From Sipunculus nudus (Eukaryota; Annelida; Sipuncula; Golfingiida; Sipunculidae), in contig CM049309.1 in the NCBI GenBank assembly GCA_026874595.1, positions 91,782,723 to 91,846,722 of the forward strand: 64,000 nucleotides of DNA, given 5' to 3'. Positions within the stretch are counted from its first letter, which is position 1; each line of letters starts with the position of its first letter. The notes under the pieces were generated by a model. It was given only the letters and a program-made list of their open reading frames with translations, did not search any database and had not been told where the DNA came from. Both the position numbers and the translations under genes were made by a program. This document shows positions 11,203 through 22,099 of the stretch, piece after piece.

Positions 11203-12150
11203 TTTATCGAATAAACATCTATCTGTATTATACTCCGAGCGTAATCTCCCTGCCCCACTTGGTCACCTTTCCATCATCTAAAGTTTTTTTAAATCGCATA
11301 TTTGTCCAAACATTAGATAACTCTTTATCCTAGTATGATTTACATTTTTCACAACCAACTGTCGAAGTTTTACAATGATTTATAAAACACAATTTACTAT
11401 TCATTTCCTTGTGGGGAATTTTTAAAAATTAATGATAAATTTGGTCAATAAATGTTAAAAAGCCTGTGCAACCGGTTATTGGTACTGCTTTTATAAGTCC
11501 TTCACAGGTAAAAAATATAGTCGTCCGATTTAGTCAAATTAATTGGAACTTCTTTAAATTTGTATTTACAATCGGTATAAACGTTTTTCGACGAAGGACG
11601 TTGATCACTCCTCACATAATTCCCCGATGGTTTTCGATGGGGATATATTATTTACGTCTTTTATACGAACCTTCACACATAACAAAGCGTGATCCGGCGT
11701 TAAACATCGCTCCGTATAAACAGACCTTGCAGGGTAAACTCATGGATCAAATCATTACTTAGCTCAACCGAAAAAAAAATCCAGACCATAGTCGATTAAA
11801 ACATGTCTCGTTATTATGTAATCCACGACGGATTTACCTTTCGAGGACACAGAAGTAAAATTACTATAAAGTATCTTTACATACATATGTATATTTATAT
11901 ATATAAACCTACGTGAAAGATAATAGTGTATTAAATATGAAGCAAGGATGATAAGTGCAGGTGCGGACGGCAAAAAAACGCGGACAGGTGTGAACAGATA
12001 CGATGGATGGCGAACGAGGGATGACGGAAGTGGGTGCGGAAGGAAAAAAAAAAGGATAGGTGTGAACGCGGCTTTATACGATGATGTGACGTCTGTCGGC
12101 CGTCGTCTGTACGTTAATTCATACTATCTTGAAAACGGCAAGAGTTAGCA
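11203..12150. other. No recognised gene
   Basis: AT-rich sequence upstream of the LINE relic, possibly including more of its decayed 5' part. At about 11955-12070, two similar blocks of GCGGACGG/AAAAAA/GGTGTGAAC form an imperfect repeat. No frame is convincing. Confidence 0.35.
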
Positions 12151-14070
12151 TCACGAAATTTTATGCAAAGAATAAGTCATCAAAAACTTTATCGGATTTT
12201 CCTTATTTTTTGGCTCACTGCATTTTCTTAGATTTTATAGGGAAAAAGCTAATAAAGCTTTTACAATCTTCTTCTCCGAAACATGTCCAGCCAAGTTGTC
12301 CAATATTTCACAGAAATGATTCCTGGAACAATCTGTTTCAAGTTTGTTCGAATGGTTTCAGTTTGGTGATTTTTGGCCGAGTTACAGGAAGTTGAACTTA
12401 GTCATCTGTCCAAAAAAGCATACTAAAATTACAGTGTCAGAAACAGCTGGAGCTATCATCACCAAATTTTATGGCAATGTTGGTAACAAGAGTCATATAT
12501 GAAATTGAGGTATTGGTGGCGCCACCTGCATCGGCCTTTTTTGTACGGGGGTCATCAGTTGCTGTATCATACTGAGGGCTACAAAAAACTTCTTCTCTGA
12601 AACCATATGGCCAAATTGTTTAATATTTCACAGAAATGATTCTAGGGTAGTGCTTTCTGAAGTTTATTCAAATGGTCTCAGTTCAGTGACTTTTGGCTGA
12701 GTTATGGGAAGCTGAATTAAGTTATATGCCATATATCAGCCCATTTTAGCCCAGTGGCTACAAAGATCTTCTTCTCAAAAACCACTGGGCCATTTTCTTA
12801 AATCTCACACATTAATTTTTCTTAGATGTTGATAATTCAAGTTTGTTTAAATGGTTTTGGTTCAGTGATTTTTGGATGAGTTATGGGAAGCTCAATTTTG
12901 CCATTTTACTGTATTTTCCTATATGAGTTATAAACCTGCAAAAAAGTTTTTTTGACTGACGCCACTGAGGCCAATTTGTTATATATTTTACAAGAATAAT
13001 CCTCTGAATAATTCTTATAATAATTTTCTTTTGTGGTTCCAAAGAATGAATTTTGGCTGAATATTTAAGATTGAATTGAGTCATTTTTACTATATATGTT
13101 AGCTGTGTGAAGCAGATACATCTATAGCCTGGCACCATTTTATCAGCATCCGTTACATCATGCCTTTAGACATTTAGATTTCAGGTTATCTATGGTTAAT
13201 ATTGACAAGAATGTTTTTCAAAGCTTTTAAGAAATGTAGATTTATAATTTTAGGTATTCCTCATTCGAGGCAATGTTTACAATCACAGGTGTACAGCTCT
13301 CCGTGGGTATATCAAGACGGCTGTACGTGGATTATAAATAATTGGTATCCATGCTCAACTAAATTCAAGATATTGCCATCACTGAGATGTATCTATATTA
13401 TAATAATCTGTCATATATCGAATGTTGTGAGATTCAGCTTATTTTTTGCTATCTGCATTTTATAGGGAAAAGCTGAAAAGTCTTCTTCTTGTATACGTTC
13501 CGGCCGAATTGTTCAATATTTTACAGAAATGATCGCAGAGGCAAGCCCTCTCAAGTTTGTTCAAATGGTTTGCATTTGTTGAATTTCAGCGCAGTTACAC
13601 GAATTTGAACTTAGTCATTTGGCAAAGTAAGGAAACTGACATAGTAATCACAGAAATGGCAGAAGCTAGCATTACCAAGTATTGTGCAAATGTAACTCAC
13701 ATGACTCATATTTGAAGTTGCAGATTTCGTGGTGCCACCTACATGGACCCTATTTGTTATGGGCAAAAAACTCATAAATTTAGCCTTTTTCAGCTTAAAT
13801 TCTTTATGATGAAACTGTCAAGTTGAATCGTTCAATTTTTCAAAAGAATTATCCTTGGAAATGGTTCTTTCAATCAAATAAGAATAGATTGAGTTTGTCA
13901 TTTTTGGTTGAGTCGTGAAAAGCTTAAGTTGGTTTTATGGCCATTATTATGTCTGTTTCAAACAAAAGACAGCAAAAGTGTTTCACTACTAAATTGTTGT
14001 TTCAGTTATAACTTCTGTAACATTGCACAAAAATAACTCTTAGGTGGCCTTTTGATTTTTGGCAGAATAA
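12150..14070 (+). repeat. Degenerate direct repeats of a dispersed mollusc-type element
   Basis: About six diverged copies of a module recur at irregular 180-320 bp spacing (near 12268, 12588, 12768, 12940, 13482 and 13800). The module contains CTTCTTCTC, a CCAAATTGTT-like word, AATATTTCACAGAAATGATT, TTCAAGTTTGTTCAAATGG and TTTTTGGCTGAGTTA. This is the typical interior of long dispersed repeats in bivalve genomes. Family knowledge is from general recollection, not a database match. No coding frame survives. Confidence 0.65.
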
Positions 14071-14235
14071 TTGGACATTTAACAATGAAAGGACTGTATC
14101 TTTTATTATTCTAGATATTTTGATAAAAAAACTTTTTGAATATGTCAGCTTGAAAAAAAAAAGCATTTTAGCCAAAGACATTCAGTATGTGTAAACAGAT
14201 TTACCAAAAGGGCCAAGATTGTGTCTGAACTTTGA

Positions 14236-14880
14236 AATAGGTTGAGAAACTGCAAACTGTTTAGGATTTGGCAACAGATCAAGAGCTCATTCAGTGTAGC
14301 CAGATATAGGTCAGGAGTTCAATCAGTGCAGCCAAGCACAAGGCATGTGACCACCTCAAAGGTGTCATGTGGGCACCATATGATCACCTCATGGGTAGCA
14401 TGTGATCACCTCATGGAAATCATTTGACCACCTCATGGATGCCATGCCCCTCAGGGCTGCATGTGGAGCCAATCTGTGAGCTTATGCAATGGTGTGGCTA
14501 CTATTTCAGATTTGGCAACAAGCCAAAGGTCAGTCTGGATCTATTTATAGCTTTGGCAGACTGCCAACTGTATCAGATTAGACAACAGGTCGGGAGTTAA
14601 CTCAGTGCAGCCAGGTATAGGTCAGGAGTTCACTCAGTGCAGTAGGTACATTCTATTTATAGCTTTGGCAGACTGCCCACTGCATCAGATTTGGCACCAA
14701 AGTTCAGCCTGTATCTATTTATATCTTTGGCAGACTGCCAACTGTGTCAGAATATGCAACAGGTCAAGAGTTCAGTCGGTGCAGCCAGGGACAGGTCAAA
14801 CGTTTACTCAGTCTAGCCAGGTGCAGGTCAAGAGTTCACTCAGTGCAGTAGCCTGAGCCAGCAATTTGTCACAGTTCACT
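14236..14880 (+). repeat. Diverged repeats of 'cagactgcc' and 'gttcactcagtgcag' modules
   Basis: GAGTTCACTCAGTGCAG-like and GGTCAGGAGTTCA words recur at least six times. They are interleaved with ATTTATAGCTTTGGCAGACTG and ACTGTATCAGATT words. A short run of TCATGTGATCACCTCATGG words lies at 14345-14440. The whole block looks like a decayed, locally amplified repeat. Confidence 0.6.
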
Positions 14881-14989
14881 CTGGGCAACTGCCTATCTCT
14901 TTCTCACCTAAGCCTGGTCAGCCCCGTACATCAGATTCAAGGTAAGTTTGATGTATTGGCCTGATATTTTGACCTGTCTATGTGTCTTT

Positions 14990-15320
14990 GAAGGCTTTCT
15001 CGTTCACAAGACAGGATTCGCCACCTACAATGACTTTTGCACAGTGTATGTGCCTGCTTATTTCTACAGAGGAATTTGATATATCAGCCTAAAATCGGGC
15101 ATATTTAAACATATCGAATAGCTTAGTCGTATACAAGACTGGTGGTGTCACCTACAATAATTTTTGCACAGTGTGTGTCCCTGCTTATTTCTCAGGAGGG
15201 GTTGATATATCAGTCTAAAATTGGGCATATGTATATATCCCTGAAACCTTCGTTGTATAGAAGACTGGTGCTGCCAGCTACAATAATTTTTGTATTGTGC
15301 GCAGCAATGCCAGAATTTTA
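14990..15320 (+). repeat. Three-copy ~126-bp tandem repeat
   Basis: Copies begin near 15006, 15132 and 15257, each with AAGACTGG-like, CACCTACAATAATTTTTGCA, TGCTTATTTCT and GATATATCAGCCTAAAAT words. The third copy is partial. Confidence 0.75.
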
Positions 15321-15629
15321 GCAGTTATGGTGTGTAATTGTTTCTTATTCAAAATGTTTAGTACATGCATTGTTCATATACATGAAAAGTAATGGGCCAG
15401 CATTGAAGCATTATACCCTGTATATCCAAATGCACAGGTTCGCATAAGGCCTTTAGGCCTTGTTTATATATCCAGACCCTGCATTCTCAGCCTCATCAAC
15501 TTAAAAGGACTCTAGTATGGTGTGTGCCTCTAAATCGACTTCTGAGATAAGTGCCACCTGTTGCCTGAATACTGGAACTAGAATATTAATCTTAGTGTGA
15601 CAAATTTGGGCAAAATGTCCAATTTTATG

Positions 15630-16708
15630 GCACTGTCACACTCAGCATTTTTAGCTGGGCAGCACTCGTTCTTTCCAAAGTGTCCCTGCTACAAACAACG
15701 GGGGACATCTTTGGCTTGATTTTATTTGATTGTTATACCTAGGGCCAGGTTTACTTTTCAACTTAGCTTTGCTACCATTGACCTTGTTCCCTTCAGCTTC
15801 AGACCTCTCCTGTCGAGCACCAGCAACAGCCATACTATGAACCTGAAAATCAACAATTTCCATGGCCCTTGCCATTTCCAGTCCATTCTATTGTTAAATC
15901 CTCTCTTCCTAATAATTTACGTCTGAGCTTAGAGGAACGATATTTATCAATCAGCTGATCCCGTATGTCAATATCAGCGTCTGTGAAATCACAGTTCTGA
16001 GCCTATTCCCTCTATCTGACAATAAATTGATCAACAGTTTTACTTTCCTCCTGTTTAAAGGAACGGAAAACATGGCGTTCGTATGGCTCGTTTACTTTTG
16101 AAACAAAATAACTATCAAGAGTCCGGCGGACTCTCTCGTACTCTGAGGCCGTATCCTCTGTTACCCTGGGACCGGGACCTAGGTCAACTATCGTATTAAA
16201 GAGTTCCTGGACGTCTGGTCCGGCTTAACGTAATAACAAGCACGTTTCCGACTTTCATTTTTGACTCTTTTGGCTGTCAGGAATATTCAAAACTTTTAAT
16301 CCAGCGTTTCTTACAATCAAAAGGCTGTATACCAGGTATAGGCTATCCACTATATAATCACTAATCGCCATGCTAATCTGCGAGATCCGACTTATCGCTT
16401 GTCGCCATTTTTATATAATAAGACACACTTATACAGTCTCTGCATTCTCTGGACAGTCTCATAGTTTTCGGTAATGACAACTCTTGTTTAAGCGTCATAT
16501 CTTTTCATCTTCCGGTTTCAATACCGTACATATCCCAACCTAGGCATTCACTGACCAGCGGGCCATTACATGCATTTCAATACATGATAATATTCGCTTT
16601 CATTGATTCTTGGTCAACTCTTTAAGAAACAAATTCCGACCTAAGATCTTTCAGTACAGCCAATACTTCCCTGTACAGATCTCCATGGTTTTCTCCTGGC
16701 AAGCTCAT
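15630..16708 (-). pseudogene. Gypsy-type LTR retrotransposon gag relic
   Basis: The minus-strand translation, shifting frame several times, gives the landmarks of a Ty3/Gypsy gag. An N-terminal MSLPGENHGDLYREVL starts at 16708. The capsid core includes GPDVQELFNT, YERVRRTLDSYF, ERHVFRSFKQEE and VDQFIV. Then come CDFTDADIDIRDQLIDK, RSSKLRRKLLGREDLTI and ARAMEIVDFQ. A degenerate zinc knuckle follows (GHFGKNECCPA) near 15665. Several stops and frameshifts make it non-coding. Gag coats the element's RNA in virus-like particles. No protease, RT or LTR is visible nearby, so this is a fragment. Confidence 0.75.
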
Positions 16709-17220
16709 TTTAGAAAGCTTTAATTGGGGTCTCTCATTAATTTCCGAATTTGAAGAACTCACTCTGTAACGTTAACCGGCAGCATCTTGACTCATTTCCT
16801 GGTCACAGATGAATAAAACTAGGTTTGGTTATGGATGTAAATATTGTGAAGTCTTTGCTTTCACATTTCAGTGAACCCACAAGAAGCAAAAGGGCGATAA
16901 TACAAGTTCCTTCTTTATTGAAAATTCCAAACACATTTTTTGGTCCCCACGATAATATTTCTTTGAATAATCTTTCTTGTTGGTAAAACAGATTTACCAG
17001 AAAATAAGGTTCAACAGTTGAAATGTAACTGTCCATAGAATGCTGTTAAATCCTCGTTTTACTTGGATTCAAAGTACGTTTTTTTGCTTTGTATGTGAGC
17101 GATTAAAACAGTAGGCTTGCCGAAAAATGTAAGGGTTTAAAACTCTCAAATCAGTTTTAAACTTTTTCTCAATCAGCCCGGGATATCCTTATAATGCAAA
17201 TTATTTATGTCCTTCCATAT
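16709..17220. other. No recognised gene
   Basis: AT-rich spacer between the gag relic and a LINE fragment. A minus-strand frame (17036-16803, 77 codons) is open but matches nothing I know. Confidence 0.35.
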
Positions 17221-17343
17221 GTAGATAAGGGAAAAAATAGAAAAGTGCCATATTTTAAAATTGGACTAGAAAATATAGATTTGGTAGATAATTATATATA
17301 TTTAGGTGTTTTATTTAGTTATAATGTTAAGTTTAACAAATGA
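17221..17343 (+). pseudogene. LINE reverse transcriptase thumb fragment
   Basis: Forty plus-strand codons read VDKGKNRKVPYFKIG, ENIDLVDN and YIYLGVLFSYNVKFNK, then stop at TGA. YxYLGV.F with the preceding basic/aromatic strand is the conserved block after the LINE RT palm. It is cut off by a poly-A tract at 17343-17359. It is on the opposite strand from the LINE 3' end just downstream, so it is a separate insertion or an inverted piece. Confidence 0.65.
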
Positions 17344-17721
17344 AAAAAAAAAAAAAAACACAACTGTGACCCAGCTTCTTCATCTATGTATGGAATGATA
17401 AAAATTCTAATTCACTGGATCGGCCTATTGATGTTATACATTGAGTTTGTCTTACATTGTACTGATATTCTGAATTTAGAAGAGAACGAGGCGTTTTTAC
17501 CAAATGAAGTTAGAAATATGGGGGTTATTTGAATATCATTTCCTCGATATCGAAAAAAGTAACCAAATAGACCCTTAGTACAACTGATTTTCTCACATCG
17601 AAAGTTTTCGAATGATCTTTTTGTGCCCCGCATATTGTTTATTAGCTTTGTGTTTGCATAAAATTGAATATTTAAAAAAAACTTAACATTCACAGCAATG
17701 TTACAGTAAAAATCTATGAAA

Positions 17722-18535
17722 TATATATATATCTTTATTCTGGAAATGAAGGCCTCAGGCCCATATATCCAACATATATACATACAAAATACATAATACA
17801 TAATACATGGTCACGTGAAAAAAAAAAACAATAAATGATAAGAATAAATAATTAATAAATAAACAATTAAATGAATACAGTTTTCAAAAATACACAGTTA
17901 TCATTAATAAAATATTAACAGAAATAACAATTTTATCAACTGAATAAATACACAATGTAATTTTATCAGGTAACTATTTGTGTTTCACAAAATGATTAAA
18001 GTTAATGGTAATTACATAGAATAAATTTCATAACAACATAAAATATGAATATTAATATATACATAAAATATAATATACATAAAATTGTTCACTTACTAGT
18101 TCAAAGAATCATTTAGAATTGACTCTCTTTTAACAAATGCAAAATATACAAATGCTGAAAGCTTATTAATTGTGACATAATTTGTTGTGGACATTAATGA
18201 AACGAAAGACATATCTTTAAATTCAGACAGATATTTTTCTCTTAATGAAATATATAAAGGACATTTAATGACAAAATGGAACTCATCTTCAATATATGAT
18301 TCTCCATGTTTAAGACAAAATTTACAACATCTCTCTTCCCAGGCTATTTTCTTGTGGCGATCAACTTCTACTTCTAAGCTATGTGATGATGTTCTAAGTC
18401 TTGCTAAACTAATTCTATATCTTTTATTTGGAACTGCTGATAAATATAATTCAGTGTTTAATAAGCTTTTAAAGATAGCATATGTTTTTAATCTTCCATT
18501 ATTTTCTATGTTAGCTGTATCTATGAAATATTAAA
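17722..18535 (-). pseudogene. LINE 3' end: C-terminal ORF2 domain plus 3' tail
   Basis: From about 18531 to the TAG at 18098-18096 the minus strand is open for about 145 codons. It encodes ELYLSAVPNKRYRISLARLR, SSHSLEVEVDRHKKIAWEER, CCKFCLKHGESYIEDEFHF and VIKCPLYISLREKY. This is the Cys/His-containing C-terminal region typical of LINE ORF2 (CxxC, EDExHF, CPxY). The non-coding tail contains GGCCTGAGGCC, a perfect palindrome, then AATAAA (17739-17734), and ends in TA repeats. The open frame and intact tail suggest a relatively young, 5'-truncated copy. The plus-strand frame over the same bases is a shadow. Confidence 0.85.
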
Positions 18536-18539
18536 TGTT

Positions 18540-19060
18540 TCAATGTTATGATCTCCTTGTTTCTTTAAACGTAAACTAAACTGTTAATGTAACAGTTTTC
18601 CTTGATTTACCTTTTAATTAGAAACAAAATATATTGTAAAGACCTGTCATTGATTTGATCTCTTTCCCATATCTAGCCGCCGACGGCTAAAGTGCTAAGT
18701 GGGATTATAGCACGATACGATCTGTTACTGATAGAAAGGGTTGAATTAAAATATTTCCTATATGGCTTTAGCATACCAATGTTCACATTATGTTGAATGC
18801 TTAAAGGCCTTTAAAAAACATTCTGGAATGCATGAAGTACGTGTAACATCAACTGATTTATTTGTCCAGAGAGAATTGAAGCATTAACAGCCCGGCAGAC
18901 ATCTTGCCTTTGGCTGCTGTCCTGTATAATGTTTCAAGCTTGTGTATTATTATGTTCATATTTTCTCTTCCTAGGTGTAAAATAGTGCTGAAAATAGAAC
19001 ATTAATGTTTTTCAGTGATCAAATATTCAATGCACATTGATGTACTGAACATTAATCAAT

Positions 19061-19117
<57 letters not shown>

Positions 19118-19352
19118 GTTAAATTTTACAGTTGTGTATAGAGTGCTAGCTATAATCATAGATAACTGCAGGGGTAAATCTATGGACTCCACTTTGCGCC
19201 ATTCTCTAAATAAGTCATTGAGGAGGCCATTCTTATGGGCTATCGATCCAATAACAGCCGCCAGATGCCACTAGTATCACCTCTGCGTGAGTTTACAAAC
19301 ACAGGGCGGACTTCCGTGTCATATATTATATTATGTATGTTACTGATACTAT
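18540..19352. other. Spacer with (TA)n; no recognised gene
   Basis: Spacer between the LINE fragment and the ISL2EU-type transposon. A run of TA dinucleotides of about 48 bases lies at 19064-19112. The last bases (19351-19352) are the AT that flanks the transposon on its left. Confidence 0.5.
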
Positions 19353-19432
19353 AGGGGATTCTTAATATTCCTCATGAATAATTAATCAGCTGGCGAAAGC
19401 GAGGCTTACTGGGAATAACATAGACCACGTGG
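19353..19432 (+). repeat. Left terminal inverted repeat of the ISL2EU-like element
   Basis: Reads AGGGGATTCTTAATATTC at the tip, then CGAAAGCGAGG and GGGAATAACA, ending in CCACGTGG. The same ordered words occur reversed at 24288-24210. The nuclease ATG lies 10 bases inside this repeat. Confidence 0.85.
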
Positions 19433-19442
19433 GTGACTTACC

Positions 19443-19598
19443 ATGGCTGTGTATAGTGATCGTGACCTGTCAGTTGTTTTGTAATTGACTTTAAATTCGT
19501 GGATACTTACATAGAAAGTTTGTCTAAAGCATCTGGAAAGAAGCACAAATCCAAAGGAATCCGATACTATGAGGAAAAATATGTAGCTGACTTGAAAG
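19443..19598 (+). CDS. SWIM/YqaJ nuclease-like protein, exon 1 (apparent frameshift)
   Basis: Two reading frames share this exon. An ATG in good context (ACCATGG, 19443) just inside the left inverted repeat opens MAVYSDRDLSVV, then meets TAA. A second frame, open from 19466, runs FKFVDTYIESLSKAS, KSKGIRYYEEKYVADLK to the donor AAAG|GTAGGT (19598, phase 1). This second stretch resembles the N-terminal block before the SWIM finger in related transposon proteins. One missing T in the TTTT run at 19477-19480 would account for the frame change. Other options are a start elsewhere or a sequencing error. The coding part from about 19466 to 19598 is secure; the start is not. Confidence 0.65.
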
Positions 19599-20129
19599 GT
19601 AGGTAACTTTCAGTTACTCTCATCATAATAAACTTAAAGACCCTTGAGCTCACATTTACTGGTCCCAAAGAACTGAGTTGGCCCTGAGGTCTGTGTTGTC
19701 CATTAATCAACCACAGGGTGCCTGTAATTGCCCCAGGTCAATTTAGATATCAAGATAACCCAGGTCTTGGGGTACAGGTGGTGACTGATACACATTCCAG
19801 CCAGCTAAGAATGGGGTTGGTCTGTGGTCCCTCTGACTGTAAAAGGTACTATTAGGTTTCTTGCTAATAGCAGTCACCCAGTGACACACCCAGACACTGG
19901 GGCAGTACTAAATTGATATTTATGAGGGTCTTGTCATCAACAAGTCATTAACATAATGAAGATTAATTATGCCAAGGCGATGCCTGTCTGTGTCTGTGAA
20001 AGTTTCAAAGTGTCAGGAAATTAAATGAATAGTTGCCTAAATATGAAGGTGTGCCTTTCTGAAATAAAGATGTTTGTATTCAATGTATGCAATCAGTAAA
20101 TAAATAAAAAATACACCGTCCCTTTACAG

Positions 20130-20212
20130 TGGCAGAAACAACAGATGGATGTCAACTGAAAGCAACATGTCATAGGTCATTTAAAAAGAATGACCCTCCT
20201 CATGAGATAGTG
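20130..20212 (+). CDS. SWIM/YqaJ nuclease-like protein, exon 2
   Basis: An 83-base exon between a CCTTTACAG acceptor and a GTG|GTATGA donor. With the split first codon it encodes VAETTDGCQLKATCHRSF and KKNDPPHEIV, 28 codons in all. The reading frame enters in phase 1 from exon 1 and leaves in phase 0 into exon 3, joining as HEIV-IYLVHDKG. Polypeptide of this kind (small basic segment, KKxDPPH) precedes the SWIM finger in related YqaJ proteins, by recollection of the family. The exon is too short to be found as a stand-alone frame. Confidence 0.75.
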
Positions 20213-20412
20213 GTATGATAAGTTTCTGAGCACGGCATGGAAAATACTATAGTCCAGTAGCAGGCAGAATAAAAGATTTTATTGCATGACACTTAAGTAA
20301 ACAAAAAAAAGAATATATAAATAATGAATAATATATATAATTTATTGTTCAAGTCATAACAAAATCATTCAGGTTATATTCTATACAACTGTATGTAGTT
20401 GAAATATAGAGA

Positions 20413-20729
20413 CTAATAATGTATTTTTTTATAAAACTTTATAATGCTGTGCATGAAAAGTTGAGATATGAAAGCAGTGTGTCCTATAAACCAATAATGT
20501 GTTTTTAATGAAAATATAATAATTCTGTGCATGAAAAGTTGATAAATAAAAGCAGTGTGTCCTATAAACCAATAATGTGTTTTTAATGAAAATATAATAA
20601 TTCTGTGCATGAAAAGTTGATAAATAAAAGCAGTGTGTCCTATAAACCAATAATATGTTTTTAATGAAACTATATAATTCTTTGCATGAAAAGTTGAGAT
20701 ATAATAACAGTGTGTCCTACAACTGTATG

Positions 20730-20796
<67 letters not shown>
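20413..20796. repeat. 78-bp tandem repeat (4 copies) plus (CA)n(TA)n in an intron of the transposon
   Basis: CAGTGTGTCCTA recurs at 20475, 20553, 20631 and 20708 (spacing 78, 78, 77). Units also share CCAATAATGTGTTTTTAATG and GTGCATGAAAAGTTGA. The array runs into a (CA)n then (TA)n tract (20731-20796) that reaches the branch/acceptor side of exon 3. Translations of this block are repeat artefacts. Confidence 0.9.
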
Positions 20797-20797
<1 letters not shown>

Positions 20798-20800
20798 CAG

Positions 20801-22033
20801 ATCTATTTGGTGCATGACAAAGGAAATGGGGAGCCATGGATCACATCCGCGAAATGTTCCTGTGCAGTGGGTCTGGGCCAGTCTTGTGGACATATCTGTG
20901 GGACCCTGTATGAGATTGCGTCCATGAAAACAAAGGGCCACAAAGCTATTCCAGTTGATGTGGCAAAGACATCCCAGCCACAAACATGGCACCAACCCAG
21001 AGGCCCTCAAATAACGGCAAAAAAAGTGGAAGACCTTCAGGTTTCGGGCTATAGTCAGACAAAGTCATTAGTTCCTGTGACCAGTGGAGAAATACGTTCA
21101 ATTAAATCAACTCTATATAACCCAGTTAGGGGACCCATGCCTGACTGGTCAAAACTCCATGCAGATCTTAATGAAATATCACCATCATGTACAATTGTAC
21201 CTGCTTTATCTAATGTTACACCTCTTGTTACAACAAAATATGGCAGATTCCCGAGAGGATCTGTATTGGCCTGCCAACAAATAATGGAATCTACATATGA
21301 TATAAATATATTTGATGGAGTGGATTTTCCAAAATTACCAGCTCAAAATTTAATGATTAATAATTATACAACTGTCCTTTCCAGGAAATGCACTGTAAGC
21401 CTGGAAGGCATTCAAGTAACAATAAATGAAGTTTTAAATTTTTCTGATATGACCCTGACACAAAGTGAAAACCCACTGTGGTTTAAAATACGAGAAAATC
21501 GACTGACAGCGTCAAAGATTGGTATGGTCAAATCAAGGAGAGGCGATTTTCTAAGTTTAGTTAAGCAAATTAAATCCAGCAAACATATTTTAACCAAACC
21601 TATGAAAAGAGGGATCGAATGTGAACCCATAGCAGCAAACAAGTACTCAGAAATAATGTCAAAAGCAGTTAACTTGTATCCTTGTGGTGTGATAGTTAGC
21701 CCGTGGGCCCCCTGGTTGGCTGCCTCTCCTGATAGAAAAGTGTATAATCCTAGTAGATCACCTAGGTTTGGCCTTCTAGAAATTAAGTGTCCTAGTGTTT
21801 CATCAGTTTTGGAAACAAAATATCTAAAAAAAAGAGAAGGGAAATTACAATTAAAAAAAAATGACAAATACTACAGCCAGGTAATAATGCAGATGGCTGT
21901 GACTGGACTAATGTGGTGTGACTTTTTTGTGTGGTGTGAAAATGACCATCATATGGAAACTATTCCATTTGATCCAGAATTTTGGCAAGACCTAAAAGAT
22001 AAAGCTGACAGGTTTTACTTTGAGTATTACCTG

Positions 22034-22036
<3 letters not shown>
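20801..22036 (+). CDS. SWIM zinc finger plus YqaJ-type nuclease, exon 3 (main coding exon)
   Basis: This exon opens after TATTGCAG and encodes about 411 residues. Near the start is a SWIM finger, CSCAVGLGQSCGH (CxCx7CxH). The last half is a YqaJ/lambda-exonuclease-like domain: WFKIRENRLTASKIG, RGIECEPIAANKY, AASPDR (Asp codon at 21731), GLLEIKCP (Glu at 21779, Lys two codons on) and YYSQVIMQMAVTG (Gln at 21878). The acidic, ExK and Gln positions of this PD-(D/E)xK-type fold are all present, so the nuclease may be active on DNA ends. It ends DRFYFEYYL with TGA at 22034. In ISL2EU elements such a protein accompanies the transposase; its exact role in transposition is not known to me. Confidence 0.85.

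Positions 22037-22086
<50 letters not shown>
22037..22086. repeat. (TA)n tract between the convergent transposon genes
   Basis: About 50 bases of alternating TA separate the stop codon of the nuclease gene (22036) from that of the transposase gene (22100). No AATAAA is visible on either strand here, so both messages probably end within or beyond the opposite gene. Confidence 0.9.
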
Positions 22087-22088
<2 letters not shown>

Positions 22089-22099
22089 ATGCAAAATGC

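Noticed and set aside
18187-18534. 115-codon plus-strand frame
   Set aside because: It is the antisense shadow of the LINE C-terminal domain, which has recognisable Cys/His motifs on minus.
20655-21010. Open frames rich in alternating Tyr-Ile and upstream extension of the nuclease frame before 20801
   Set aside because: They are translations of the (TA)n tract and of intron sequence. The real exon begins after TATTGCAG at 20800, and the apparent start codon there is TTG.
21412-21867. 151-codon minus-strand frame
   Set aside because: It is antisense to the conserved YqaJ domain, with no motif of its own.
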